From: Clostridioides difficile_A
GTDB taxonomy: Bacteria; Bacillota; Clostridia; Peptostreptococcales; Peptostreptococcaceae
Reading direction: 5' to 3'
Length of the DNA stretch: 64,000 nt
NCBI GenBank assembly: GCA_945909635.1
Contig: OX246690.1
Coordinates: 2,790,001 to 2,854,000 of the forward strand
The stretch's first letter is position 1, and the number at the start of each line of letters is the position of its first letter. Below, piece after piece: positions 9,352 through 18,623 of this stretch. The position numbers and the translations under genes are program-made. The notes beneath the pieces were generated by a model. That model searched no databases. It was not told the origin of the DNA and saw nothing but the letters and a program-made list of their open reading frames with translations.

Positions 9352-11586
9352 CTATTCTTTTTGAGTTTTAAGAGCTTCACTTAGAGATATTTTATCAATT
9401 TTTCTAGCACACATAAATTTGGATACTTCAAATGTAAGAATTATTATAACAAAACCAATTATCACATAAGATAAATTGAGTCTTGCTTCTAAAGCTATAT
9501 CTAATGATTCAAATATCTTAAATATTACTTTTATTATAGAGTAACCTATAGGAACTCCTATAATATATCCAAGGACTACATATATTCTTGAGCCATTAAG
9601 CATCATTGAGTTTATTTCTTTCTTTTTATATCCAAACACCTTCATAAGGGCTATATGATTTTTATTTTCATCTATACTTATAGATGCAACTACATATATG
9701 ATAATTACACCTATAATAAATGCTACAAATGCTATTCCATATATAAAGGCTGACATTAATTGCATATAATCTTCTAACATATTAGTTATATTGTTTGGTG
9801 TATTTATCATATATACCATATCTTTGTTAATTTCAATTGGTGTTTTTGACATAATCGCATTATATGAACCTTTTTCCAACCCCATCATCTGATTAAAGCT
9901 ATTTAATGAAGTAAATACATAATCTCCTGAATTGGTCTGAGCGATATCAGTGATTTTTATAGAATACTCCTTATCATCAACTATATTAATAAAAGATAAC
10001 TTATCACCAATACTAAGGTTATATTTTTTTGCCATTATAGATGTAATAATAAACTTGTTATCATCTATACTTATTTCATTTCCCTTTTTATCCTTTAAAC
10101 TAATCATCTGTGAATTTTTATTTCCACCTATTAACTCAAAGTCATTATTCATTTCACTATCAAGTACGAACTTAACGCCTGATATTCCTTCTCCACCTAT
10201 AGGTGGTTTATCTGTACTTAATTGCTTTAATATATACTCATACTTATAACTAATTACATCATTTCTTTCTTGATTTATCATATAATCCATAGAACATTTA
10301 GCAATAAACCCATACATTAAAAATACTGTAGCTATAGAAACTCCAATTACCAAAAATGCTAAACGAGATATTGACCTTAATTGTTCTCTTATAGCAAATT
10401 TATTTTTAAATTTTAAATTATTCAAAGTCAACTTTCTTTCAATTATATTTACCTTTTGTCTCTTATTTTCATTTTTCATTAACAACACTGGTGACAATTT
10501 TAATACTTTATTAATTGATAAATAACTTCCAATAATTGAAAACACCATACATAAAACTATACCCAGTATAAAATAAATAGGACTATATGATATTTTTTCT
10601 ATTGGTATTGGGAAAAACGTAAGGAATAAATCAAATAGATACTTCTGTACTATAATACCAATTATCCCACCAATTACTCCTGAGATGCTTGAAAGTATTA
10701 TAGGATAGTTCATGTAATGAATCATTATTTCTTTTTTTCTATAACCTAAGGCATATAAAGTACCTATGTTTGCCATCTCATTTTTCATCATTCTACCTAA
10801 AACAATACTTATTAATACAACTGTTATTAGTAATATGACTGTAGGTAAAATAACTGAATAAACACTTATTGCTGTTACTTCGATATCTAACATTGATATT
10901 TTCATATTATTCTTAGCATAAGTCCAATCAATTATATTTACTTCATTAGTGTTCAGGTAGTTTTTAAGATTTTTTGACTGTGTATATATCTCTCTATTTT
11001 TATTATATTTTACTGAATATAAATAATCTCCACTTACCATATCTTCTTTATTTAAAATACCTATACCAAAATTCTTTGGATTATTAATCACATCTCCATC
11101 TTTTTCAAGTATATAAGCATAATTTGGTATACCAATATATCCTGATATTCTATAAGAAGAATTTCCAATATGATATTCATCCCCAATATTTAATTTATTA
11201 GATTTAGCAAATTGAGGGTCTAGTGCTATTTCTCCAACTCTTGGCATAGCACCTTCTAATACTGCTGTCATATTCACTTTTTTATTTGGTGTAAATAATC
11301 TTAATGTTTTATCACCATATTTATATTCTTTTACAAGCGTCTCTTGAAACTTTAAATCAAACTTATCTTCTATTTCTCTTATATTATCAATTTTGTTACT
11401 AGTATAAAACTCCAAATCTTCTTGAACATTATTTTTTACATACATGTCCTTATTATGCTTTAAGTTTTGAGCTGTAATAGTTAAAGCAACAAATAGAAAT
11501 ACTGATAATATCAACATATATAACATACCTATGTATTGCCCTCTATTTTCTTTCATTACACATAATATACTTTTATTTAGCTTCAT
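9352..11586 (-). CDS. FtsX/MacB-type ABC transporter permease
   Basis: The 744-aa membrane subunit has the 10-TM FtsX-like layout: an N-terminal TM, a large extracytoplasmic loop (about residues 40-230), three TMs (about 235-355), another TM near 400, a second loop (about 425-610), then three TMs to the end. Such transporters export peptides or lipophilic antimicrobials, or release lipoproteins; the substrate is unknown here. A GTG two codons earlier is in frame, but the ATG overlaps the ATPase stop as TAATG with GGAG 6 nt before it, so translation is probably coupled. Operon: TetR, ATPase, permease. Confidence 0.88.
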   Translation of the reverse strand: MKLNKSILCVMKENRGQYIGMLYMLILSVFLFVALTITAQNLKHNKDMYVKNNVQEDLEFYTSNKIDNIREIEDKFDLKFQETLVKEYKYGDKTLRLFTPNKKVNMTAVLEGAMPRVGEIALDPQFAKSNKLNIGDEYHIGNSSYRISGYIGIPNYAYILEKDGDVINNPKNFGIGILNKEDMVSGDYLYSVKYNKNREIYTQSKNLKNYLNTNEVNIIDWTYAKNNMKISMLDIEVTAISVYSVILPTVILLITVVLISIVLGRMMKNEMANIGTLYALGYRKKEIMIHYMNYPIILSSISGVIGGIIGIIVQKYLFDLFLTFFPIPIEKISYSPIYFILGIVLCMVFSIIGSYLSINKVLKLSPVLLMKNENKRQKVNIIERKLTLNNLKFKNKFAIREQLRSISRLAFLVIGVSIATVFLMYGFIAKCSMDYMINQERNDVISYKYEYILKQLSTDKPPIGGEGISGVKFVLDSEMNNDFELIGGNKNSQMISLKDKKGNEISIDDNKFIITSIMAKKYNLSIGDKLSFINIVDDKEYSIKITDIAQTNSGDYVFTSLNSFNQMMGLEKGSYNAIMSKTPIEINKDMVYMINTPNNITNMLEDYMQLMSAFIYGIAFVAFIIGVIIIYVVASISIDENKNHIALMKVFGYKKKEINSMMLNGSRIYVVLGYIIGVPIGYSIIKVIFKIFESLDIALEARLNLSYVIIGFVIIILTFEVSKFMCARKIDKISLSEALKTQKE

Positions 11587-12284
11587 TACCACTCCACTCC
11601 CTTTGCATCAATAGGGTCATTATTAATAATATAGTCTTTAACTTCTCCACTTCTAAATTTGTATATTCTATTTGCCATTTCACCTATTGCTGCATTGTGT
11701 GTAATTATTAAAATTGTAGTATTAAACTTTCTATTTATTTCTTGTACAAGAGAAAGTACATCAATAGCAGACTCATAATCTAGGGCTCCTGTCAATTCGT
11801 CACAAAGTAATATTGCTGGATTTTTTATTATAGCTCTTGCTACTGCTACACGTTGTTGTTGTCCACCAGATAATTCTCTTGGAAATCTATTTTTCTTATC
11901 TATTAATCCTACTGATTCTAATACTTCATTAATATCAAGTGGTGATTTACTAATATTTTGTATTATTTCTATATTTTCTAGTACCGTTAAATGTGGAATA
12001 AGATTGTATGACTGAAATATAAAACCTGTCTTTTCTCGTCTGTATTCAACTAATTCATCATCTGATAATTTAACAATATCAATACCATCTACAATCACTT
12101 CACCGCTATCAGCACTGTCTAATCCTCCAAGAATATTCATCAAGGTAGATTTACCACTTCCTGAAGGTCCTAATATTACACCTATCTCCCCTTTATTTAA
12201 CGAAATATTCGCATTTTTTAATGCTATGGTTTCTATATCCTCACTCTTATATGATTTACATAAGTTATTGATTTCAATAAACAT
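11586..12284 (-). CDS. ABC transporter ATP-binding protein, LolD/MacB type
   Basis: The 232-aa ATPase energises the FtsX-type permease encoded immediately downstream. Walker A GPSGSGKST is at about 39-47, the signature is LSGGQQQRVAVARA, and Walker B is ILLCDELTGALD, where the family's 'DEPT' reads DELT. The H-loop is ITHN. Length and motifs fit the LolD/MacB/SalX subfamily. TAAGGAG precedes the ATG. It begins 4 nt after the TetR gene ends, so all three genes are one unit. Confidence 0.93.
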   Translation of the reverse strand: MFIEINNLCKSYKSEDIETIALKNANISLNKGEIGVILGPSGSGKSTLMNILGGLDSADSGEVIVDGIDIVKLSDDELVEYRREKTGFIFQSYNLIPHLTVLENIEIIQNISKSPLDINEVLESVGLIDKKNRFPRELSGGQQQRVAVARAIIKNPAILLCDELTGALDYESAIDVLSLVQEINRKFNTTILIITHNAAIGEMANRIYKFRSGEVKDYIINNDPIDAKGVEW

Positions 12285-12288
12285 TATT

Positions 12289-12909
12289 TTACTCCTTATA
12301 GTATAATTTTTTATAAAAATTTATATAATCTTCAACTTCATCAAATAAACTTTTCAAATCTTTTTCATAATTCTCATATGATAGTTTTTCTATCCATTTC
12401 ATTGATAGTCCATCAAATGTAAGTTCAATCGCTTTTATTGCCATATCAATATCTATATCATCTCTAAATTTTGTCTTATCATAATCCCCCATAAAACTTA
12501 ATACTAATTGATTTTTGTTCATAGATATATCATTTAACCATTTTTTTGCTATTTTTGAATCATCTAAGTATAAGGTTTTAAAGAATTTAAAAACATATGG
12601 ATTTTTCTTAAGTATTTTAAACTTAGTATGCACTGCATGTCTGTACAGTTCAAAAAAATCAGTTTCATTAATTTCTTTTTGATTCAATATCTCGTCTTTG
12701 ATGATGTTTATTTGATAATTACAAAGGTATATGTATAGACTTTCTTTATTTTTAAAATATTGAAATATAGAGCCTTTTGATATACCTGCTTTTGATACTA
12801 TATTATCTATCGTTGCATTTTTATATCCTTTGCTTGCAAATTCTTCTATTGCAGAATTTACTATTCGTAGTTTTTTTTCCTTGTTGAGATTTTCAAACGT
12901 CTTATTCAA
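12289..12909 (-). CDS. TetR-family repressor of the ABC transporter operon
   Basis: The 206-aa protein has an N-terminal TetR helix-turn-helix at about residues 10-60 (TIDNIVSKAGISKGSIFQYF) and a helical ligand-binding C-terminus with no recognisable ligand pocket. It starts at TTG (12907-12909), with AAGGAGG 7 nt upstream. It heads the operon with the ABC ATPase and permease. Two copies of TGACT-N5-AGTCA flank or overlap its promoter, so it very likely represses its own operon until an inducer, probably the exported compound, is present. Confidence 0.9.
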   Translation of the reverse strand: MNKTFENLNKEKKLRIVNSAIEEFASKGYKNATIDNIVSKAGISKGSIFQYFKNKESLYIYLCNYQINIIKDEILNQKEINETDFFELYRHAVHTKFKILKKNPYVFKFFKTLYLDDSKIAKKWLNDISMNKNQLVLSFMGDYDKTKFRDDIDIDMAIKAIELTFDGLSMKWIEKLSYENYEKDLKSLFDEVEDYINFYKKLYYKE

Positions 12910-12928
12910 TTAGATACCTCCTTACCCA

Positions 12929-12955
12929 ATAATATGACTATATTAGTCATATTAT
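12929..12955. promoter_or_regulatory. TetR operator 1
   Basis: Perfect palindrome with 11-bp arms around 5 nt, core ATGACTATATTAGTCAT (12934-12950). It lies just downstream of the -10 element and upstream of the TetR ribosome site, so a bound repressor would block initiation. Confidence 0.7.
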
Positions 12956-12956
12956 A

Positions 12957-12985
12957 ATTATATTGTTTATGACTGAATTAGTCAA
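12957..12985 (-). promoter_or_regulatory. Promoter of the TetR/ABC operon, overlapped by operator 2
   Basis: On the minus strand TTGACT (12980-12985) and TATAAT (12957-12962) are exactly 17 bp apart. A second palindrome TGACTGAATTAGTCA (12970-12984) covers the -35 and part of the spacer. Its centre is 35 bp from that of operator 1. Confidence 0.75.
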
Positions 12986-13454
12986 TAATATGGATACACT
13001 TGATATTATTGAAAAAATAGAAATTACTAGTGACAACGAAATTTCCACAGTTAATAATTCTTTTTATATTTTAATAATATAAATCTTTCTTATATATTAT
13101 TTCTTTCCTTAAATAATGGGCTATAAAATAAAAAATCATCTTAATCAATGGAAAATTTATCATAATAGACCATATAACTTTATATTTTTATAAATTTTTT
13201 TACTAAATCTATAAAAATGAGCAATTTCTTGTATTATCTTATAATAATTGGAAATACTATCAAAATGTATGTTAATAGTTTGTGTTATCTCAAAATATTT
13301 GTTGCAAAAATGAAGTATTAATTTATATACATTAAAATATTTAAAACACAACATAACCCAATCTAAAAACAAGATATTGCAAATTATTTATACACAATCT
13401 ACAATCTAAAAAATCAAAATAAAAAACATTATTAAAATATATAAATAATAATCC
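12986..13454. other. AT-rich intergenic stretch without a supported gene
   Basis: About 470 bp between the TetR promoter and the rpsT promoter. Two reading frames of 60-70 codons on the minus strand have no ribosome site and biased composition (Phe/Tyr/Ile/Asn), so I do not call them. No RNA gene or convincing hairpin seen. Confidence 0.6.
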
Positions 13455-13483
13455 TTGATTTTTAGATTTATTTCTGTTAAAAT
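13455..13483 (+). promoter_or_regulatory. rpsT promoter
   Basis: TTGATT (13455-13460), 17-bp spacer, TAAAAT (13478-13483). Predicted start of transcription is near 13490, about 44 nt before the rpsT start codon. Confidence 0.65.
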
Positions 13484-13533
13484 CTAATATGTTGACGATG
13501 AATATGATAAAAAAATACAGGGAGGTGAACACG

Positions 13534-13800
13534 GTGGCAAATATAAAATCAGCTAAGAAAAGAATAGGTGTTATCGAAAAGAAAACTGCTTTAAATAGAG
13601 TTAGAAAATCTCAAATAAAAACTGCAATAAGAAGATTCGAAGATGCTGTTGCAGCTGGAAACAGAGAAGATGCTGTTGCTAAGTTCCAATACGCTCAAAA
13701 AAGAATATACCAAGTAGCTTCTAAAGGAACTATACATAAGAATGCTGCAGCTAGAAAAGTAGCTAAATTAGCTCAAAAATTAAACGGTATGAACGCTTAA
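13534..13800 (+). CDS. rpsT: 30S ribosomal protein S20
   Basis: S20 binds 16S rRNA early in 30S assembly. The 88-aa product is very basic and helical, starting VANIKSAKKRI (initiator GTG read as Met). The reading frame opens 15 codons earlier, but GGGAGGTG directly precedes the GTG at 13534-13536 and the family begins with M-A-N-I-K-S, so this is the start. It is monocistronic, with a clear promoter and a strong terminator. Its place beside holA and comEC matches the Bacillus order. Confidence 0.97.
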   Translation: MANIKSAKKRIGVIEKKTALNRVRKSQIKTAIRRFEDAVAAGNREDAVAKFQYAQKRIYQVASKGTIHKNAAARKVAKLAQKLNGMNA

Positions 13801-13828
13801 TTACCAGTTTATATTTCTTATATATAAT

Positions 13829-13855
13829 AACCCCTATGTAGGGGTTTTTTATTTT
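13829..13855 (+). terminator. Rho-independent terminator of rpsT
   Basis: Perfect 8-bp stem AACCCCTA/TAGGGGTT with a 2-nt loop followed by a T-run, about 30 bp past the rpsT stop. Confidence 0.9.
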
Positions 13856-13931
13856 GTAAATTTATACAATAAAAAATAAAAAAATAAATAGTTAGAATAA
13901 CTCTACTATTTATTTTCTATATATTATTAAT

Positions 13932-14975
13932 TTATATAATTTGTCTTTTACAATATCTACTGACCAACATTTCTATTGCTAAAGTATCTCTTATAAGACC
14001 TGTTTTTATTTTATAATCACTTTCTAATATATAATTTAAGATTTCTACAATTATATCATCAGAAAAATTCTTAGTTTGCTTTAATGCTTTTCCTACAACA
14101 AATTGATGCATTTTTAGTTTGTCAGCTATGAGTTTTGTTGAATATCCATCAAGTTGTAATTGTCTTACTTGCATCACTATTTTAAATTGTCTTGCTATCA
14201 TAGAAAATATCCCTAAAACAGACTCGCCTTCTTGTATCATATCATTCAATATTTTCATTGCATTAGAAGCATTTTGTTCTCCAATATAATCAATTAATTT
14301 AAATATATCATTCTCAACTTTTTTTTGAGATAATTTATCAATTACTTCGTTAGTTACATTATTACCCTTACCAACAAATGAACTTATTTTATTTATCTCG
14401 TTTTCCAAATCAGATAAAGTCTTTTCACTACTCTTGTCTCTGTATCCTTCTTTCTCGATGAAATACATTATTTGAGAATTTTCTATTATAACTTCATTTA
14501 GAGCAAAAGATTTTTTTATCCACTTAAATAAATCCATATCAGAAAGTTTATCACAATCAAAAACAATTCCATTACTTCCAATTTTCTTAACTAAAGATTT
14601 TCTTTTGTCAACATCTCCATACACAACAAAAACTATAGTGGTAGTATCTGGAGTATTGTCTAAATGCTCTATTAAGTATTTCTCATCACTATCAGTAAAA
14701 TTCTTTTTCTTTCCTTTTAGTAATTCAAAATCTTTTATTATTACTATTTTTCTATCATCCATAAATGGAAGTGTTTCTATAGAGCTTATAAGCTGATTTA
14801 AGACTATTTCCTTTCCATCTATTATATCTAAATTAAAATCAAGCATTCCCTCGTTTAAACTCTCTTTAAATGCCTTTATTGCATTTTCGATTAAATAATA
14901 CTCTCTTCCATAAAAAAGATACATTTTTTCAAAATTATTCTCTTTTACATTCCTTATAATATCCTTGTAATCCAT
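13932..14975 (-). CDS. holA: DNA polymerase III delta subunit
   Basis: Delta opens the beta sliding clamp as part of the clamp-loader complex. The 347-aa protein has the HolA/YqeN layout: an AAA-like N-terminal domain (FYGREYYLIENAI near residue 22, usual for delta with no functional Walker A), a middle helical domain, and the C-terminal collar domain (residues 210-340). AAAGGAG lies before the ATG. Its start overlaps the end of comEC by 41 nt, so the two are translationally linked; the comEC-holA pairing is known in Firmicutes. Confidence 0.93.
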   Translation of the reverse strand: MDYKDIIRNVKENNFEKMYLFYGREYYLIENAIKAFKESLNEGMLDFNLDIIDGKEIVLNQLISSIETLPFMDDRKIVIIKDFELLKGKKKNFTDSDEKYLIEHLDNTPDTTTIVFVVYGDVDKRKSLVKKIGSNGIVFDCDKLSDMDLFKWIKKSFALNEVIIENSQIMYFIEKEGYRDKSSEKTLSDLENEINKISSFVGKGNNVTNEVIDKLSQKKVENDIFKLIDYIGEQNASNAMKILNDMIQEGESVLGIFSMIARQFKIVMQVRQLQLDGYSTKLIADKLKMHQFVVGKALKQTKNFSDDIIVEILNYILESDYKIKTGLIRDTLAIEMLVSRYCKRQII

Positions 14976-16224
14976 TTTCTTGCTCCTTTATCTCTTTTCC
15001 TTCTATGTAAAATATGTAAAAAAACACTCCTATGTAATAAATCACTACAATATAAAATTTAGGATTTTCTATATTAATATATGCAAAATTTAAGTTGCTG
15101 AGCTTATCTAGTAAAAAAAATATACTTTCTATCAACGAACTATTAAAAAAGGATATAATTTTAGCTATAACTACACTTACTTTAAATACTATTAAGCTTG
15201 CAATACTCAAATACATTATTACACCTACAAATGGTACTATAATCAAATTTCCTATAATTGAAAGTAATGGTATGCCCTTAAATGTATAATAAATTATAGG
15301 TAGAGTTAATATACTTGATGATATTGTCAATGATACCATACTTAATTTTACAATACTATTTATTCTATTATAGAATATTAATATAGAAAGTGTAGCTAAA
15401 AAAGACAATTGAAAGCTTACATTATATATAACATAGGGGTTATTCATAATTAAAACTATCCCTATTAGAGACAATGTTGATATACCATCCTTTTTTCTAT
15501 CAATAAATATTGACAAATAGAACACTACAACAAATGTTATAGACCTAATTATGGATGGAGACGCACCTACCATTATACAATATAAAGTTATAAAAATCGA
15601 CAATATTAATAATTTATACAATTTATTTATACCTCTTAATAAAAAAGATATAATTACACAAAGTATACCTGTATGAAGACCAGATATAGATATTACATGA
15701 CTAGTTCCTGTTCTAGTGAACATTTCTTTTTGTTCATCAGTCAGATTTTCAACTTCAGCTAATAATATAGAATTTATGAAATCAGAATTTTTCTTATATA
15801 AATATCTGTAAGTCTTACTTACATAAAGCTTTATTTTTCCAACTAAAGAATATATTTTATTTTTACCAATAACTTTATAGTTATTTATATATATTATACC
15901 TCTATATCCAGTGCTTTTTATATATCTTCCATAATCAAAATCATCATACTTCATCTTGTCTAAACCCTTAAATTTTCCTGTAATACTAACTTTTTGTCCA
16001 ATTTTCAAATTTTTATTTCTTGAATAATCATTTATTAAAAAAACACCTACCTTATATTGATTGTATTTTTTCTTTTCACTTTTACCTTTAACAGCTCCCT
16101 GTATAGTTATTATCTTATCATTAAGTTCTTCATCTTTCTTTTTACTATTTGTGGTCATAAATGATATAACTATTACAGATATTAATATAATTAATAAAGG
16201 CCTTCTTATTTGAATTATAATCAC
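14935..16224 (-). CDS. comEC: ComEC/Rec2 channel domain protein lacking the metallo-beta-lactamase domain
   Basis: ComEC forms the membrane channel for single-stranded DNA in natural transformation. This 429-aa version has an N-terminal TM, a DUF4131/OB-like extracytoplasmic domain (about residues 25-130) and the multi-TM Competence domain (about 150-410, with HVISISGLHTGIL). Full-length ComEC of about 750 aa adds a C-terminal metallo-beta-lactamase domain; here it is absent, and a separate lipoprotein at 18.6 kb carries one. The listed GTG start overlaps the only ribosome site (GGAG, 16224-16227), so the true start may be a non-standard ATA or ATT 2-3 codons later. It overlaps holA by 41 nt. 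DNA uptake has not been shown to be a normal trait of C. difficile. Confidence 0.82.
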   Translation of the reverse strand: MIIIQIRRPLLIILISVIVISFMTTNSKKKDEELNDKIITIQGAVKGKSEKKKYNQYKVGVFLINDYSRNKNLKIGQKVSITGKFKGLDKMKYDDFDYGRYIKSTGYRGIIYINNYKVIGKNKIYSLVGKIKLYVSKTYRYLYKKNSDFINSILLAEVENLTDEQKEMFTRTGTSHVISISGLHTGILCVIISFLLRGINKLYKLLILSIFITLYCIMVGASPSIIRSITFVVVFYLSIFIDRKKDGISTLSLIGIVLIMNNPYVIYNVSFQLSFLATLSILIFYNRINSIVKLSMVSLTISSSILTLPIIYYTFKGIPLLSIIGNLIIVPFVGVIMYLSIASLIVFKVSVVIAKIISFFNSSLIESIFFLLDKLSNLNFAYINIENPKFYIVVIYYIGVFFYIFYIEGKEIKEQENGLQGYYKECKRE

Positions 16225-16294
16225 TCCTATATAAAAACATATTATCTAGATTATTTTCAAATAGTAAATTTTTAAACAATATAAATTATTATAT

Positions 16295-16344
16295 AAAAAG
16301 AATACGCCAAAAGACTTTGAAAATCTTTTGGCGTATTCTTTTTA
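16295..16344 (-). terminator. Strong terminator overlapping the stop codon of the GNAT gene
   Basis: Stem of about 17 bp (AAGAATACGCCAAAAGA and its complement) with a 9-nt loop and T-runs on both sides. On the minus strand it starts at the stop codon of the 16342-17526 gene. It insulates the comEC/holA unit from that gene. Confidence 0.85.
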
Positions 16345-17526
16345 TATATATTCATTTATATAGTTATTTTTTTTAGAAAAAATACACTTAAGCATTTCTA
16401 TTGTTTCTTTTGAAATACCTTCAAGATTATTTAAGAAAATAGCTTCCTCTACATCTATATACGAAAATGCTAGCTGTGTTAAGGCATTTATATCTAATTT
16501 AATATCAAAGCCGTCTTGAGACTCTTCTATGGCTTTTTTATATAATTTTTCTATAGATACCTTATGATTCTTTATAGAAACTTTAAATAGACCATTATTT
16601 TCATCTATAAACTTGTCTTCTATTAATAAATTAATCGAACCACTAATATCCTTATCCACAACTATATCCTCTATAAATTTCTTTACATTTATAACTCTTC
16701 CCATCATAAAAGGTTTTATTTTTATCTCACAATCTTTAGGGTTGTCTAATATAAATCTTATTTTGTCTATTATAGGAGCAGATATAGTAGCTATCTTACA
16801 TTGAGTATTGTGATTATATATAAATTTAAGCATTGATTTAAGAGCATCTATATTCTTATAAAATAACTCTCTAACAAACATTTTGTCTCCTTGAAGAAAA
16901 TAAACTATATATCCATCTTTTTCATTACCTTCATGAATGTATAAAAGCCCATCTTCACTTTGAATTTCTTTAAATAAGTTTTCATAATAATGTTCATCTT
17001 TTAACACATTACCATTAACCTCATTTAAAAAAGCTCTATCTATTTGTATTAAATCATCAATTTGTGATACATCCGCTTTTATCATCTTTCCACTTGACTT
17101 AAAATTTTTTAAGTCATCTGTATTAAGTGTATATTCAATCTGGTCATAACAGTGTTCATACCCAAATCTTCTATAAAGTCTATAATCGATTGGCATCAAT
17201 ATAGAAACTAATTGTCCTTTTTTATACAATTCATTTAAAGTAAATTTAATAACTTTACTCATATATCCAGTTCCTCTTCCTTCTGGAAGTGTGGAAACCC
17301 CTACTACATACGATGTATTGTATACCTTATTATTTAGTATTAACTTATACTGATTTAGCTGAAGAGAGGAAACAACTTTTCCTTCATCTAAAGCTACTAC
17401 AGTATTTTCATATTTATACTTATCCTCAAAATAGAACTTCATAAAACTATCACTATCATTAAAGCAATAACTCCAAATTTCTTTTATACTTTCTATTTCT
17501 TCCTCTTTAGCATACCTAATCTCCAT
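16342..17526 (-). CDS. Eis-like GNAT N-acetyltransferase
   Basis: The 394-aa acetyltransferase has the layout of the Eis group: an N-terminal GNAT domain with the acetyl-CoA loop VSTLPEGRGTGYMSKVI at about 78-95, a second GNAT-like domain, and a C-terminal SCP2-like sterol-carrier fold. Eis itself acetylates lysines and aminoglycosides at several amines; the substrate here is unknown. The gene starts 8 nt after the DUF2156 gene, whose last codons contain a GGGAGG ribosome site, so the two are one operon. Its stop codon sits at the edge of the terminator hairpin. Confidence 0.85.
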   Translation of the reverse strand: MEIRYAKEEEIESIKEIWSYCFNDSDSFMKFYFEDKYKYENTVVALDEGKVVSSLQLNQYKLILNNKVYNTSYVVGVSTLPEGRGTGYMSKVIKFTLNELYKKGQLVSILMPIDYRLYRRFGYEHCYDQIEYTLNTDDLKNFKSSGKMIKADVSQIDDLIQIDRAFLNEVNGNVLKDEHYYENLFKEIQSEDGLLYIHEGNEKDGYIVYFLQGDKMFVRELFYKNIDALKSMLKFIYNHNTQCKIATISAPIIDKIRFILDNPKDCEIKIKPFMMGRVINVKKFIEDIVVDKDISGSINLLIEDKFIDENNGLFKVSIKNHKVSIEKLYKKAIEESQDGFDIKLDINALTQLAFSYIDVEEAIFLNNLEGISKETIEMLKCIFSKKNNYINEYI

Positions 17527-17534
17527 ATAGCCTA

Positions 17535-18440
17535 CTAAGCCTCCCTAACACTGTACTTTTCAACAAATCTACAAGGATGGTAAGAAAGTTTAGCCTTTCT
17601 TAGACCTTCAATACCTAAATCTTCTTCTCTATTTACAAATTCAACATCTTTAAATTCATTTACTAAAAATTGTTGGTTTATAAATGGATATAGACCTCTT
17701 ATATCAGGATTAGCTTTTTCTATATGAATAAGTGCCATATTTTTGTTTAAAAGCTCTCCTATACTGAATGCTTCTAATTTTCCATCCACATAAACACCAA
17801 ACACTTTTACTCTATCTTTTAGTACGTCATAATGGTTAAATATCTTTTTGATACCTATCAATTCATCATCCATACTTTCATCAAATTCATCATTTTCTTC
17901 CTTATTACTTTCCCATTCTTTCATTAATACTAAACATTCATTGAAGTTTTCTTTATCTAATAATTTAACTTCATATCTACCTGCATATTCTTTTAAGAAA
18001 TAATTTATATGATTTCTCTTCTTCTGGTTCTTCTTACCAGCTAGAGTTCTTAAACTTTCTGCATCATAGATATAGTCAAATAAATCTCTTTCTTCTATAT
18101 ACTCAAATCTATTTGGATACTTTTCTTTTAAAAATTCTACTACTTCAGTAGTAATACCTCTTAAGTATATCTTTTTATTATTTTTAGAAAAATATTCAAG
18201 TACAAAATCTACAACTTCTGGAAGTTTTTCTCTTTTAGCTAGTGGTAATATTGAGAAACTATCCCCTTCGTATTCACCAACTAAAACAGCAAAATCTTCT
18301 CCTATATAATATCCTGTCTTATAAACATGTTGCCACATATATAAAGTACTAAAACAGTACTCACAAGCTTCATAATCTACTAAATCAAAATATGGGTCTA
18401 GCTCCTTTTTTGAATTTAGTTCAATATCTCTAAAAAACAT
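17535..18440 (-). CDS. DUF2156 protein, related to the LPG-synthase C-terminal domain
   Basis: The 301-aa cytoplasmic protein looks like two GNAT-like folds, as in the aminoacyl-transferase domain of MprF (DUF2156). It has no membrane segments, so it is not a full MprF. Recognisable stretches are YEACEYCFSTLYMW near residue 29 and the C-terminal YPFINQQFL with KLSYHPCRF. The role is unknown; aminoacyl or acyl transfer is a family-level guess. TAGGAGG precedes the ATG. It is co-transcribed with the Eis-like acetyltransferase 8 nt downstream. Confidence 0.8.
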   Translation of the reverse strand: MFFRDIELNSKKELDPYFDLVDYEACEYCFSTLYMWQHVYKTGYYIGEDFAVLVGEYEGDSFSILPLAKREKLPEVVDFVLEYFSKNNKKIYLRGITTEVVEFLKEKYPNRFEYIEERDLFDYIYDAESLRTLAGKKNQKKRNHINYFLKEYAGRYEVKLLDKENFNECLVLMKEWESNKEENDEFDESMDDELIGIKKIFNHYDVLKDRVKVFGVYVDGKLEAFSIGELLNKNMALIHIEKANPDIRGLYPFINQQFLVNEFKDVEFVNREEDLGIEGLRKAKLSYHPCRFVEKYSVREA

Positions 18441-18623
18441 AAAATCCTCCTACCTTTTTTATTGCTTAATTTTTTTAAATTTTATATCTATAAAAACTCC
18501 AATTTTATTTTAGTATTAATTTCATTTATATTGTTTAAAATATAAAATATAATAAGTCATATATATCTTATATTACCCATCATAAACTTATATAAACATG
18601 TAATGACTGGAGTGATTTTTTTA

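Noticed and set aside
13160..13532. Two overlapping minus-strand frames of 63-70 codons upstream of rpsT
   Set aside because: No ribosome sites, extreme Phe/Tyr/Ile/Asn content expected of AT-rich noncoding DNA, and the second overlaps the rpsT promoter.
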